From contig CAZDVP010000012.1 in NCBI GenBank assembly GCA_964508865.1, positions 1 through 25,355 of the forward strand: 25,355 nt of DNA. The letters are read 5' to 3'. The position numbers were made by a program, and so were the translations under genes. The stretch is from UBA3263 sp964508865 (lineage in GTDB: Bacteria > Bacteroidota > Bacteroidia > Bacteroidales > Muribaculaceae). The notes beneath the pieces are model-generated. The model was not told the origin of the DNA, searched no databases, and saw nothing but the letters and a program-made list of their open reading frames with translations. Shown in pieces: positions 1 to 6,183 of this stretch (positions within the stretch are counted from its first letter, which is position 1; the number at the start of each line of letters is the position of its first letter).

Positions 1-200
1 TCAACGACGACCCGGCAACATTCGTTGCTAAATGCAAACAGCGGTCAGACGAAACAGTAGCAAACATAATGATTACTCAAATTCGCCAGATTGATGCCAT
101 GCTTGCCAAAGTCCTAAAAAAAGTCGAAGCCGACTTCATAACCAACGGCGGCATCAAAGAAGCCATGACCACCGCCCCCAAACATCACCGCGGCTACTAA
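1..200 (+). CDS. Partial CDS: C-terminus of a four-helix-bundle suffix protein
   Basis: This is the last 65 codons of a gene that enters from the left edge, read in the frame starting at base 3 and stopping with TAA at 198-200. The peptide is helical and ends with an acidic-aromatic stretch (VEADFITNGGIKEAMTTA) followed by a short basic tail. That pattern matches my memory of the C-terminal suffix found on Bacteroidota four-helix-bundle proteins (S23 ribosomal-protein-like), where a conserved FxxxGGIxExMT motif ends the protein. The N-terminal bundle is outside the window, so the identity rests on the suffix alone. It lies 58 nt upstream of the glycosyltransferase cassette on the same strand. 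Confidence 0.55.
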   Translation, partial: NDDPATFVAKCKQRSDETVANIMITQIRQIDAMLAKVLKKVEADFITNGGIKEAMTTAPKHHRGY

Positions 201-208
201 ACTATAAA

Positions 209-254
209 TTTGGATGCCTTATTAAAGTCAATTTAGAAATTTTTCATAAATTTG
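209..254 (+). promoter_or_regulatory. Possible weak promoter before the glycosyltransferase cassette
   Basis: The AT-rich 58-nt spacer holds a TTTG at 209-212 and a TAAATTTG at 247-254, which fits the Bacteroidota -7 consensus TAnnTTTG. The two are 34 nt apart, too far to form one promoter, and the -7-like box ends only 4 nt before the GTG start. Either transcription is nearly leaderless, the cassette is read from upstream, or the match is chance. Confidence 0.25.
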
Positions 255-258
255 CAGT

Positions 259-1575
259 GTGAAAAGCTGGAAAGATTCTACTTGGTGGATTTATGTCGTG
301 GCGGCTGCGGCGCTGCTGCCGGCATTGTTGCTGCGCGACGCAACGCCCGATAATGAGCTGCGCTATCTGAGCATTGCCGACGAGGCGCTGCGCAACGGTT
401 CTTTTTGGTGTTTTTCGAACCATGGGGAGGTTTATGCCGATAAACCGCCGCTGTATCTCTGGCTGGTAGTTGGCGCAAGGGCGCTTGCCGGGCAGAATTG
501 CGAGTGGCTGATAGGGCTGTTTTCGCTGGTTCCGATGCTGCTTGTCGGCCGGATTATGGCCGGTTGGGCACGCCCGGTGTTGACCATCCGTCAGCTTCAG
601 GCGGCTTTGCTGATGCTTTTTACCTGTGGATTTTTCCCGGGCCTGGCGCTGACGTTGCGCATGGATATGCTGCTGACATTGTTTGTGGTGCTTGCGCTGC
701 GCGAGGTCTGGCGCATGGCGCAGGGAGCGCCGACGCGACGCCACGAGGCGCTGCTGGGGCTGTTTGTTTTCCTGGCGCTGTTTACCAAAGGGCCTTATGG
801 GGTTTTGATTCCGCTATTGGGGTCGCTGGCCTATTTGGCATGGGTTGGCCGGGCAAAGCTGTTTTTCAGAATCTGGGGCTGGCCGGCATGGGCGGTTCTG
901 CTGGGCGGATGCGCCTGCTGGTTCGGCGGCGTCTACGCTGAAGGCGGACCGGAGTATCTGAATAATCTGCTGTTTCATCAAACCGTTGACCGCGCGCATA
1001 ATGCGTTTACGCATAGCAGGCCGTGGTGGTACTATTGCGGTTGCGTCTGGTACGTCATGGCGCCGTGGTCGCTGCTATATGTCTGGGTGATTGTTCGCAA
1101 TCGCCAGATTGCTTTGCGCGGCGATTTTCGCAAAATGATGGTTGCGGTGTTTGCCGTTACTTTCGTGATGCTTTCGTGCGTGAGCTCGAAACTGCAGGTC
1201 TATTTGCTTCCGGCAATACCGTTTGGCGTGTTCTACGGAGCTTCGCTCTGCAAGGCCGATGGCTTGCTGAAGGGAGTGAGGATTGCCGCACTCTCGATTT
1301 TGGGGCTGATATTCGTTGCTTCGTGGGCTCTGCCGTGGGTGAATCCGATGATTAGCTATGAGTCGACGTGTAGGCGCGTGGCTGAGCTTGGCCCGGATGC
1401 AGTGTGGGTCGATGCGCAGGTGCGCCGGGGCGAGAATATCGATGCTTATTTTTCAGTTCCCGTAAAGATTGTTGACGCTTCGGCGCCCGGATTTGAGCTT
1501 CCGCAGGGAACTGCGCTGCTCCTGCCCGGCCGAGGACATGATAAATTATATTTCAACTATGAACCAAACCGCTGA
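259..1575 (+). CDS. ArnT-like GT-C (family 39 type) glycosyltransferase
   Basis: This is a polytopic inner-membrane protein of 438 residues. After the first membrane helix it has the hallmark first periplasmic loop of ArnT/PMT-like GT-C enzymes: TPDNELRYLSIADEAL at about 29-44, with acidic residues D31 and E33, then YADKPPLYLWL at 59-69, equivalent to the YxxKPPLxxWL motif. Such enzymes move a sugar from a polyprenyl-phosphate donor to lipid A or another envelope acceptor. At 438 residues it is shorter than ArnT (about 550) and lacks most of the soluble C-terminal domain. The start is GTG, because an in-frame stop lies 12 nt upstream. Its 3' end overlaps the next gene, which encodes the matching polyprenyl-phosphate sugar synthase. 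The acceptor is unknown. Confidence 0.85.
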   Translation: MKSWKDSTWWIYVVAAAALLPALLLRDATPDNELRYLSIADEALRNGSFWCFSNHGEVYADKPPLYLWLVVGARALAGQNCEWLIGLFSLVPMLLVGRIMAGWARPVLTIRQLQAALLMLFTCGFFPGLALTLRMDMLLTLFVVLALREVWRMAQGAPTRRHEALLGLFVFLALFTKGPYGVLIPLLGSLAYLAWVGRAKLFFRIWGWPAWAVLLGGCACWFGGVYAEGGPEYLNNLLFHQTVDRAHNAFTHSRPWWYYCGCVWYVMAPWSLLYVWVIVRNRQIALRGDFRKMMVAVFAVTFVMLSCVSSKLQVYLLPAIPFGVFYGASLCKADGLLKGVRIAALSILGLIFVASWALPWVNPMISYESTCRRVAELGPDAVWVDAQVRRGENIDAYFSVPVKIVDASAPGFELPQGTALLLPGRGHDKLYFNYEPNR

Positions 1576-2293
1576 TTTTGACCTGACTATTATAGTTCCG
1601 GTCTACAACGAAGAAGATAACTGCCGGGCGCTGGAAGAGCGCCTCGGGGCATATTTAGAGCAGAGCAAGCGCAGGGCGTGCGTGCTGTTTGTCAACGATG
1701 GATCGACCGACTCGTCGGCCGAAAAAATCGCCGAAATCTGCAGCCGCCATGACAATATGTTCTATATTTCGTTTGCCGCCAACTGCGGGCTGAGCGCTGC
1801 AATCAAGGCCGGCTTCGATGCCGCCGAGTCACGCCTGGTCGGCTATATTGACGCCGACTTGCAGACCGCGCCCGAGGATTTTGACCTGCTGCTCGACTAT
1901 GCCGACGACTGTGAGCTGGTTATGGGCATACGCGCCAACCGCAAGGACACCGGTTTCAAGCGCTTGCAGAGCAAAATCGCCAACGGTTTCCGCCGAATGA
2001 TGACGGGCGACGATGCCGTTGACACCGGTTGCCCGCTGAAGATTCTTCACACCGACGTTGCGCGCCGCATACCGATGTTTACCGGCATGCACCGCTTCCT
2101 GCCAGCGCTCGTTGGCCTGCAGCAGGGAAAGGTGAAGCAGGTTCCGGTGCGCCATTTTCCGCGAGTTGCCGGCAAGTCGAAATTCTCGCTCAGCAACCGC
2201 CTGGTTGGCCCTACGATGGACTGTTTCGCTTTCAGGTGGATGCGTCCGCGCTGGTATAACTATAAAATCGGTTCTACCGACCTGAAAAACTGA
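1559..2293 (+). CDS. GT2 family polyprenyl-phosphate sugar transferase (ArnC/DPM-like)
   Basis: This GT-A fold glycosyltransferase has 244 residues from the chosen start. The N-terminal strand is TIIVPVYNEED (10-20), the donor-binding VNDGSTDSS follows at 45-53, the DxD-type metal site is YIDADLQ at 96-102, and the acceptor loop is HFPRVAGKSKFS near 199-210. The last motif is typical of undecaprenyl/dolichyl-phosphate sugar transferases such as ArnC, GtrB and DPM1. It lacks the C-terminal membrane helices of ArnC and GtrB. I chose ATG 1559 because family members have about ten residues before the first strand; ATG 1538 is the alternative, and the much longer upstream extension would overlap the previous gene heavily. 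The stop and the next start share a base (TGATG), so the genes are translationally coupled. It probably makes the lipid-linked sugar used by the upstream GT-C enzyme. Confidence 0.88.
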   Translation: MNQTADFDLTIIVPVYNEEDNCRALEERLGAYLEQSKRRACVLFVNDGSTDSSAEKIAEICSRHDNMFYISFAANCGLSAAIKAGFDAAESRLVGYIDADLQTAPEDFDLLLDYADDCELVMGIRANRKDTGFKRLQSKIANGFRRMMTGDDAVDTGCPLKILHTDVARRIPMFTGMHRFLPALVGLQQGKVKQVPVRHFPRVAGKSKFSLSNRLVGPTMDCFAFRWMRPRWYNYKIGSTDLKN

Positions 2294-2913
2294 TGCATCC
2301 GCTGCTGATAACGTGTGTGGGCCTGCTCGCGCAGGCATTCTTCTCGGCGCGGACTCTGGTTCAGTGGATTCTGAGCGAGAGGGCGCGCAAGGTGTTGTCG
2401 CCCACGCTGTTCTGGGCGCTGTCGCTTGCCGGCTCCGCGCTGCTGGCAACCTATGGCTGGCTGCGCGCCGACTTTGCGGTTGTGGCCGGGCAGATCGTCA
2501 GCTACTATGTTTATGTTTGGAACCTCCACATCAAGGGAGTCAGAATGCCGGCGTTGTGCTGGGGCCTGTTGTTGCTTTTCCCGGTTGTTGCCGTTGGCTT
2601 CGTTGCCGGCAATGCCGCCGAGTTCGTCGAGGAATTTCTGATGCGGCCCGACATTCCGATGGCCCTGCTTTGTTTCGGCACATTCGGGCAGCTGCTGATG
2701 ACTTTGCGCTTCGTTTATCAATGGTGGTATTCGTCGCGTTTAGGGCGCTCGGAGCTTCCTCCGCTGTTCTGGTGGATAAGCCTGATCGGGGCTATGGTTA
2801 TTCTGACCTACGGCATTTTCCGCTATGATATTGTTTTGATTCTCGGCCAGGGCTTCGGTTTGTTCGTTTATGCTCGCAACCTGGTTCTAAGCCGCAAAGA
2901 AAATTGGAAATGA
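2293..2913 (+). CDS. Two-repeat LAB_N membrane protein
   Basis: This small membrane protein (206 residues) is made of two internal copies of the lipid-A-disaccharide-synthase N-terminal (LAB_N) domain, at about 5-80 and 122-200. Each copy shows an aromatic/arginine helix followed by QWxxSE or QWWYSS, an SPxxFWxxSL or PPLFWWISL turn, a tyrosine-rich helix and a closing YxxxRNL or YVWNL. The same fold occurs in front of LpxB in some bacteria and as stand-alone proteins beside ArnC/ArnT-like enzymes. The small-multidrug-transporter-like size and topology make a role in flipping or presenting the lipid-linked sugar plausible, but that is inference. It is coupled to both neighbours: one base shared upstream, ATGA overlap downstream. 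Confidence 0.85.
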   Translation: MHPLLITCVGLLAQAFFSARTLVQWILSERARKVLSPTLFWALSLAGSALLATYGWLRADFAVVAGQIVSYYVYVWNLHIKGVRMPALCWGLLLLFPVVAVGFVAGNAAEFVEEFLMRPDIPMALLCFGTFGQLLMTLRFVYQWWYSSRLGRSELPPLFWWISLIGAMVILTYGIFRYDIVLILGQGFGLFVYARNLVLSRKENWK

Positions 2914-3962
2914 TTCAGCAGAAGTTCTTTGAGTTTACCGATGGGCGCCGCGAGGCCCACGCGATTATCCGGCCGGACAGCGCCCTGCCGTTTGCCGGGC
3001 AGCTGGAGCAGGTCAATGCGGAGATTGCGCGGCTGGAGCTGCCGCTGCTGATGGTTCGCTATTTTCTGAGCGACGCAGCCAACTGGCAGGCCGAGGTTGA
3101 GGCGCAAGCCCCGCAATGTGCCGTTTCGGTTATTCAGCAGCCGCCGTTGGGCGGCGAAAAGGTGGCCGCGTGGGTGTGGATGCGCTCCGATGCCGCGCCG
3201 GAACTTGGCAGCGACGGCCTCTGGAGCAGCCCCGACGGCAATCTGACAATGGTGCTCCAAACCGGTGCAGCTGCCGATTGCGACGATTCGGAGCAGTCGA
3301 CCCGACAGATGCTTTTTGACCTCGACCGACGGCTGAGTGCGCGCGGTGGTTCGCTGGCTGATAATTGCCTGCGCACCTGGCTGCTGGTGCGCGACGTTGA
3401 CCGCAACTATGCGGGAGTTGTTAAGGGGCGCAACATCGCTTTCACCGCCATGGAGCTGACCCCGCAGACTCATTTCATAGCTTCGACCGGAATTAACGGC
3501 TCGGTTGCCGACTGGCGCCGCCCCGTGGCCATGGATTCGGTCAGCTATTTAGGGCTCGATCCGGGCGCGGTCCGATACCTTTCGGCTCCGCAATGGCTGA
3601 ACCCCACCAGTGAATATGGAGTTGCCTTTGAACGGGCCACGGCGGTTGACCTTCCGGGCCGGCGCCATGTGTTCGTTTCCGGCACAGCGAGCATCAATAA
3701 TCGCGGCGAGGTAGTTTATCCGGGCAATGTGGTCGCTCAGGCCGGGCGTATGCTTCAGAATGTTGAAGCGCTGCTGGCTCAGGGCGGTTGCTCGATGGCC
3801 GACGTGGCCCACCTGCTGGTTTACCTGCGCGACGCGGCCGATGCGCCCGTTATCCGGTCTATGTTTGAGCAGCGCTTCCCGCAGTTGCCCCTGATTGTTT
3901 TGCACGCCCCGGTTTGTCGCCCCGCATGGCTCATCGAAGTAGAGTGTATGGCCGTAAAATAG
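2910..3962 (+). CDS. RidA/chorismatase-like protein (FkbO/Hyg5/XanB2 type)
   Basis: This cytoplasmic protein of 350 residues has a C-terminal RidA/YjgF-like domain at about 235-350, shown by HVFVSGTASINNRGEVVYPG and the closing LIEVECMAV. It is preceded by a second, divergent half at 1-230 that includes THFIASTGING (188-198). Two RidA-like halves with an ASTGI motif, an SGTASI motif and a near-C-terminal EVE glutamate (about E343) are features of chorismatases, which hydrolyse chorismate to hydroxybenzoate or dihydrobenzoate products. Bacteroidota homologues are mostly labelled Rid-family only, and I cannot confirm the active site. The ATG at 2910 overlaps the previous stop (ATGA); a TTG two codons upstream is less likely. 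Neighbouring genes give no clear aromatic pathway. Confidence 0.7.
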   Translation: MIQQKFFEFTDGRREAHAIIRPDSALPFAGQLEQVNAEIARLELPLLMVRYFLSDAANWQAEVEAQAPQCAVSVIQQPPLGGEKVAAWVWMRSDAAPELGSDGLWSSPDGNLTMVLQTGAAADCDDSEQSTRQMLFDLDRRLSARGGSLADNCLRTWLLVRDVDRNYAGVVKGRNIAFTAMELTPQTHFIASTGINGSVADWRRPVAMDSVSYLGLDPGAVRYLSAPQWLNPTSEYGVAFERATAVDLPGRRHVFVSGTASINNRGEVVYPGNVVAQAGRMLQNVEALLAQGGCSMADVAHLLVYLRDAADAPVIRSMFEQRFPQLPLIVLHAPVCRPAWLIEVECMAVK

Positions 3963-4729
3963 GCCTTTGGATGATTCATTGCGGCTTGCTGCTGATAGTT
4001 GCAGGCGCAATTCTCAGCTGGCAGACTGTGCGCTCCGAGCGGATGTTTCTCCATGCCGACGGCGATGTCCTGCCGTTGTTTGGCCATGAAATCGCCTATG
4101 TTTCCGATTCGGTGATATCGGTTGACGGCAGCGAGCTTCCGCTGGTGGCCTTTCATCCGCAGCAAGCCGGGGGCTGGCGCTTTCAGTTGCTGATGAGCAG
4201 CGACGGAGTCACGGCGGTTGAAATGCGACGCGACCCGGTCGGTGCCCCGCTGGTTTTTGCAGGCTACGCGCTGTTTGCTCTGGGCGGCCTGATCAGGAGT
4301 TGGAGCCGGATTGAGTTGTTGGCCGTGGCCTTCATTGTCGGGCGGATAATTTTATGGGTCTTTCCGGATCGGTTGATGACTCCGGCTCTGCAGTCGGGAC
4401 TGTTTGAATTGCATGTCGGATTCATAGCCGTTGCCTATTTGCTGTTTCTGGGCTTGCCCTGGCTGCGGCCGCAGCGGGCCCGACGGCTGCTGGGCCCGGC
4501 AGTGTGGCTGTTCGGATTGGGAATTGCTTTAGGCTCTATGTGGGGCTATGATGCCTGGGGCCGATATTGGGGCTGGGACCCGAAAGAAACCGGGGCGTTA
4601 GTCGTTTGGCTTGCTTATTGTCTGCCGATTCATTTCCGGGCCATAGGCTCGCGGCGCGCCGCCTATATTCTGCCTTTGCTGCTCCTGCCGCTGCTGCTGA
4701 TTCTCCCCGGCCTCCACTCCTACCTCTAA
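3926..4729 (+). CDS. ccsA: Compact ResB-CcsA-like cytochrome c biogenesis protein
   Basis: This is an inner-membrane haem-handling protein of system II cytochrome c maturation. From ATG 3926 it has 267 residues. The signature WWD motif is clear: WGRYWGWDPKE at about 211-221. Candidate haem-ligand histidines lie at about 163 (FELHVGF), 236 (LPIHF) and 264 (GLHSYL at the very end). The first 125 residues form a helix, a short beta-rich extracytoplasmic segment and a second helix, which resembles a miniature ResB (Ccs1) rather than CcsA. The start is uncertain: ATG 3926 overlaps the previous gene by 37 nt, while GTG 3944 and ATG 3971 (8 nt after that gene) are alternatives that shorten the N-terminus. 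It ends 2 nt from a convergent gene with no visible terminator. Confidence 0.82.
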   Translation: MAHRSRVYGRKIGLWMIHCGLLLIVAGAILSWQTVRSERMFLHADGDVLPLFGHEIAYVSDSVISVDGSELPLVAFHPQQAGGWRFQLLMSSDGVTAVEMRRDPVGAPLVFAGYALFALGGLIRSWSRIELLAVAFIVGRIILWVFPDRLMTPALQSGLFELHVGFIAVAYLLFLGLPWLRPQRARRLLGPAVWLFGLGIALGSMWGYDAWGRYWGWDPKETGALVVWLAYCLPIHFRAIGSRRAAYILPLLLLPLLLILPGLHSYL

Positions 4730-4731
4730 AC

Positions 4732-5292
4732 CTAAATAATCTCTTTCAGAGAAAAATACATTGCTATTGTGCTGTTCTTGGTCGGGTCATTTGTGTAGTC
4801 AACGTACATTTGCTCCTCGCGTGAGCCAAGAAATTTAAACCCATTCTTGCGATAGAAAGGCACGGCAGAAGGGTAAGCGTCGACTGTTATGAAGCAACAC
4901 CCGGTTTTGTTTTCGGAAATCATCCATTGTTTGATGAAGTCGAGAGCTTTGCTGCCCCAGTGTTCAGGGCGTCGGCGAAAATCTGAAGCAACGGCAAAAC
5001 GACCAATTTTTACGGCCGGATAATCGCGGCGGTGCTTGTTGTGAGGAAATTTAGATTTTATTTTACGCCAAAAGTTTTTGGGAAGGGTGTCAGCAATAAT
5101 TTTGTCGTTTGATAGACTGAAATATAAAGCAACGCGCTCGTTTAAGAGAAGATAGTAGGTAACCGTCAGCAGCTCCTTTTGCCATTTAGATGAGTCGACC
5201 GCAAAAAATTCGTTTAGGTCTGCGTCGCCGCAATCAAATTCCGGGATTTCCGCTTCGGGATTAAGTCGCTTAAAAGGATTTATGGAATCCAT
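4732..5292 (-). CDS. GNAT acetyltransferase, probable toxin of a toxin-antitoxin pair
   Basis: This is a 186-residue Gcn5-related N-acetyltransferase. Visible family features are an N-terminal FDCGDADLNEFF segment (19-30), the core strand YPAVKIGRFAV (91-101), a modified acetyl-CoA loop RRRPEHWGSKAL (106-117) in place of the usual RxxGxG, and a C-terminal FYRKNGFKFL (146-155) with the tyrosine expected near the active site. The overall arrangement resembles TacT/AtaT-type toxins that acetylate aminoacyl-tRNA. It starts 1 nt after the stop of a 54-codon gene on the same strand, which fits an antitoxin-toxin order. A plain small-molecule acetyltransferase cannot be excluded. It converges on the ccsA-like gene with only 2 nt between the stops. 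Confidence 0.78.
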   Translation of the reverse strand: MDSINPFKRLNPEAEIPEFDCGDADLNEFFAVDSSKWQKELLTVTYYLLLNERVALYFSLSNDKIIADTLPKNFWRKIKSKFPHNKHRRDYPAVKIGRFAVASDFRRRPEHWGSKALDFIKQWMISENKTGCCFITVDAYPSAVPFYRKNGFKFLGSREEQMYVDYTNDPTKNSTIAMYFSLKEII

Positions 5293-5293
5293 T

Positions 5294-5458
5294 TTATTGA
5301 TAATTAGCGATAAGAGTCAGAAAATCGTTAACGCTTTTATTTATTCTCAAGCGTTCGGATTTTCTCTCCTGATCAGATGGAAGCGCAGCGATATCTGCAA
5401 GAAAGCGTTCTGCATCCTTGCCGTAGAGAGCGGGGGTATTTCTAATCGGTCTTGCCAT
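5294..5458 (-). CDS. Small antitoxin candidate (54 aa) upstream of the GNAT gene
   Basis: This short ORF starts at ATG 5458 and encodes 54 residues beginning MARPIRNTPALYGKDAERFL and ending DFLTLIANYQ. The opening MARPIxxTPxLYGxDAxxF matches, from memory, a family of tiny Bacteroidales proteins usually labelled hypothetical or antitoxin, found directly before GNAT or other toxin-like genes. The protein is basic and predicted helical. It is preceded at close range by a textbook Bacteroidota promoter and followed after 1 nt by the acetyltransferase, so the two form an operon. Whether it neutralises the enzyme by binding, and represses the promoter, is inferred from the arrangement. Confidence 0.75.
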   Translation of the reverse strand: MARPIRNTPALYGKDAERFLADIAALPSDQERKSERLRINKSVNDFLTLIANYQ

Positions 5459-5466
5459 TTGATATA

Positions 5467-5520
5467 TAACTTTTGTGCAAAGTTACGAAAAATCCATCGG
5501 TTATGCAAATGTAATTTACA
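5467..5520. promoter_or_regulatory. Candidate operators over the antitoxin promoter
   Basis: Two palindromes sit on the promoter. TAACTTT-tgtgc-AAAGTTA at 5467-5485 has perfect 7-bp arms and covers the -7 box and probable transcript start. TGTAATTTACA at 5510-5520 has 5-bp arms and abuts the -33 TTTG. Such placement suits autoregulation by the antitoxin or toxin-antitoxin complex. The binding protein is inferred. Confidence 0.45.
5478..5509 (-). promoter_or_regulatory. Bacteroidota sigma-70-type promoter for the antitoxin-GNAT operon
   Basis: Read on the minus strand, a TTTG (complement 5506-5509) is followed after exactly 20 nt by TAACTTTG (complement 5478-5485). This is the TTTG-N19-21-TAnnTTTG promoter consensus of Bacteroides. 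The expected transcript start is near 5471, leaving a leader of roughly a dozen bases before ATG 5458. Confidence 0.72.
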
Positions 5521-5524
5521 CTTG

Positions 5525-6178
5525 TTATTTAGTGATGAGGGGGAGGAGGTCGGCGGGGTCGGAGATGATGTGTTCGGCAAGGAACTGGCGGAGTTCGCTG
5601 ACGGGGCGGAAGCCCCAGGTCACTCCGACGCTCTCGACGCAGGCGCGCCGGGCCGTTTCCATGTCAACGCCGCTGTCGCCAATATAGATAACGTCGGCCT
5701 TTGGGGTCGGAACGTTCAGCAAAACGTTGAAAACAATGGAGGGGTCGGGCTTGGCCGGAATGTCGAGGCGCATGCCGTGGACAGCCTCAAAGGGCAAGCG
5801 CGGGAAAAAGCGTGCGATCAGAGCCGATGTGGCCGACTGATATTTGTTTGATGCAACGGCGAGCTTGACCCCGCGGGCCGCAAGCTCGATGAGCAGGTCT
5901 TCGATGCCGGGGTAGGGGCGTGTGTGCACCCAAAGGTGACGGTCGTAATAGTCCTGAAAAATTTGGCGAAGCTGCGCAACTTTTTCCGGGGTGCGATGGT
6001 CGGGCGGAAGTACGCGCTCCAGCAGTCGACCAACGCCGTTGCCGACATAGAAGCGGTAGGCGCCGATGTCGTGGGTCGGGTAGCCGCAGGTTTCCAGAGC
6101 ATGGTTCGCGGCGTGGCCGAGGTCGTCGATAGTGTTGAGCAGGGTGCCGTCGAGGTCGAAGATTGCAAGTTTTTTCAT
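5525..6178 (-). CDS. gph: HAD-family phosphatase (phosphoglycolate phosphatase-like)
   Basis: This is a 217-residue haloacid dehalogenase hydrolase with all four motifs: nucleophile D8 and acid D10 in FDLDGTLLNT, motif II ASNK (109-112), motif III lysine K143 before PDP, and motif IV GDSGVDMETA (167-176). A helical C1 cap lies at about 15-85. This architecture is the Gph/PGMB subfamily, which dephosphorylates 2-phosphoglycolate or similar small phosphoesters. Substrate assignment by motif alone is not secure, so the symbol is tentative. The gene starts 5 nt after the BamA-like gene on the same strand and is probably co-transcribed with it, although the functions are not obviously linked. The stop lies 66 nt before the antitoxin start. 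Confidence 0.85.
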   Translation of the reverse strand: MKKLAIFDLDGTLLNTIDDLGHAANHALETCGYPTHDIGAYRFYVGNGVGRLLERVLPPDHRTPEKVAQLRQIFQDYYDRHLWVHTRPYPGIEDLLIELAARGVKLAVASNKYQSATSALIARFFPRLPFEAVHGMRLDIPAKPDPSIVFNVLLNVPTPKADVIYIGDSGVDMETARRACVESVGVTWGFRPVSELRQFLAEHIISDPADLLPLITK

Positions 6179-6183
6179 TGTTT

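Noticed and set aside
1469..1558. N-terminal extension of the GT2 transferase
   Set aside because: It would overlap the upstream glycosyltransferase by over 100 nt, and the added residues do not look like a GT2 N-terminus.
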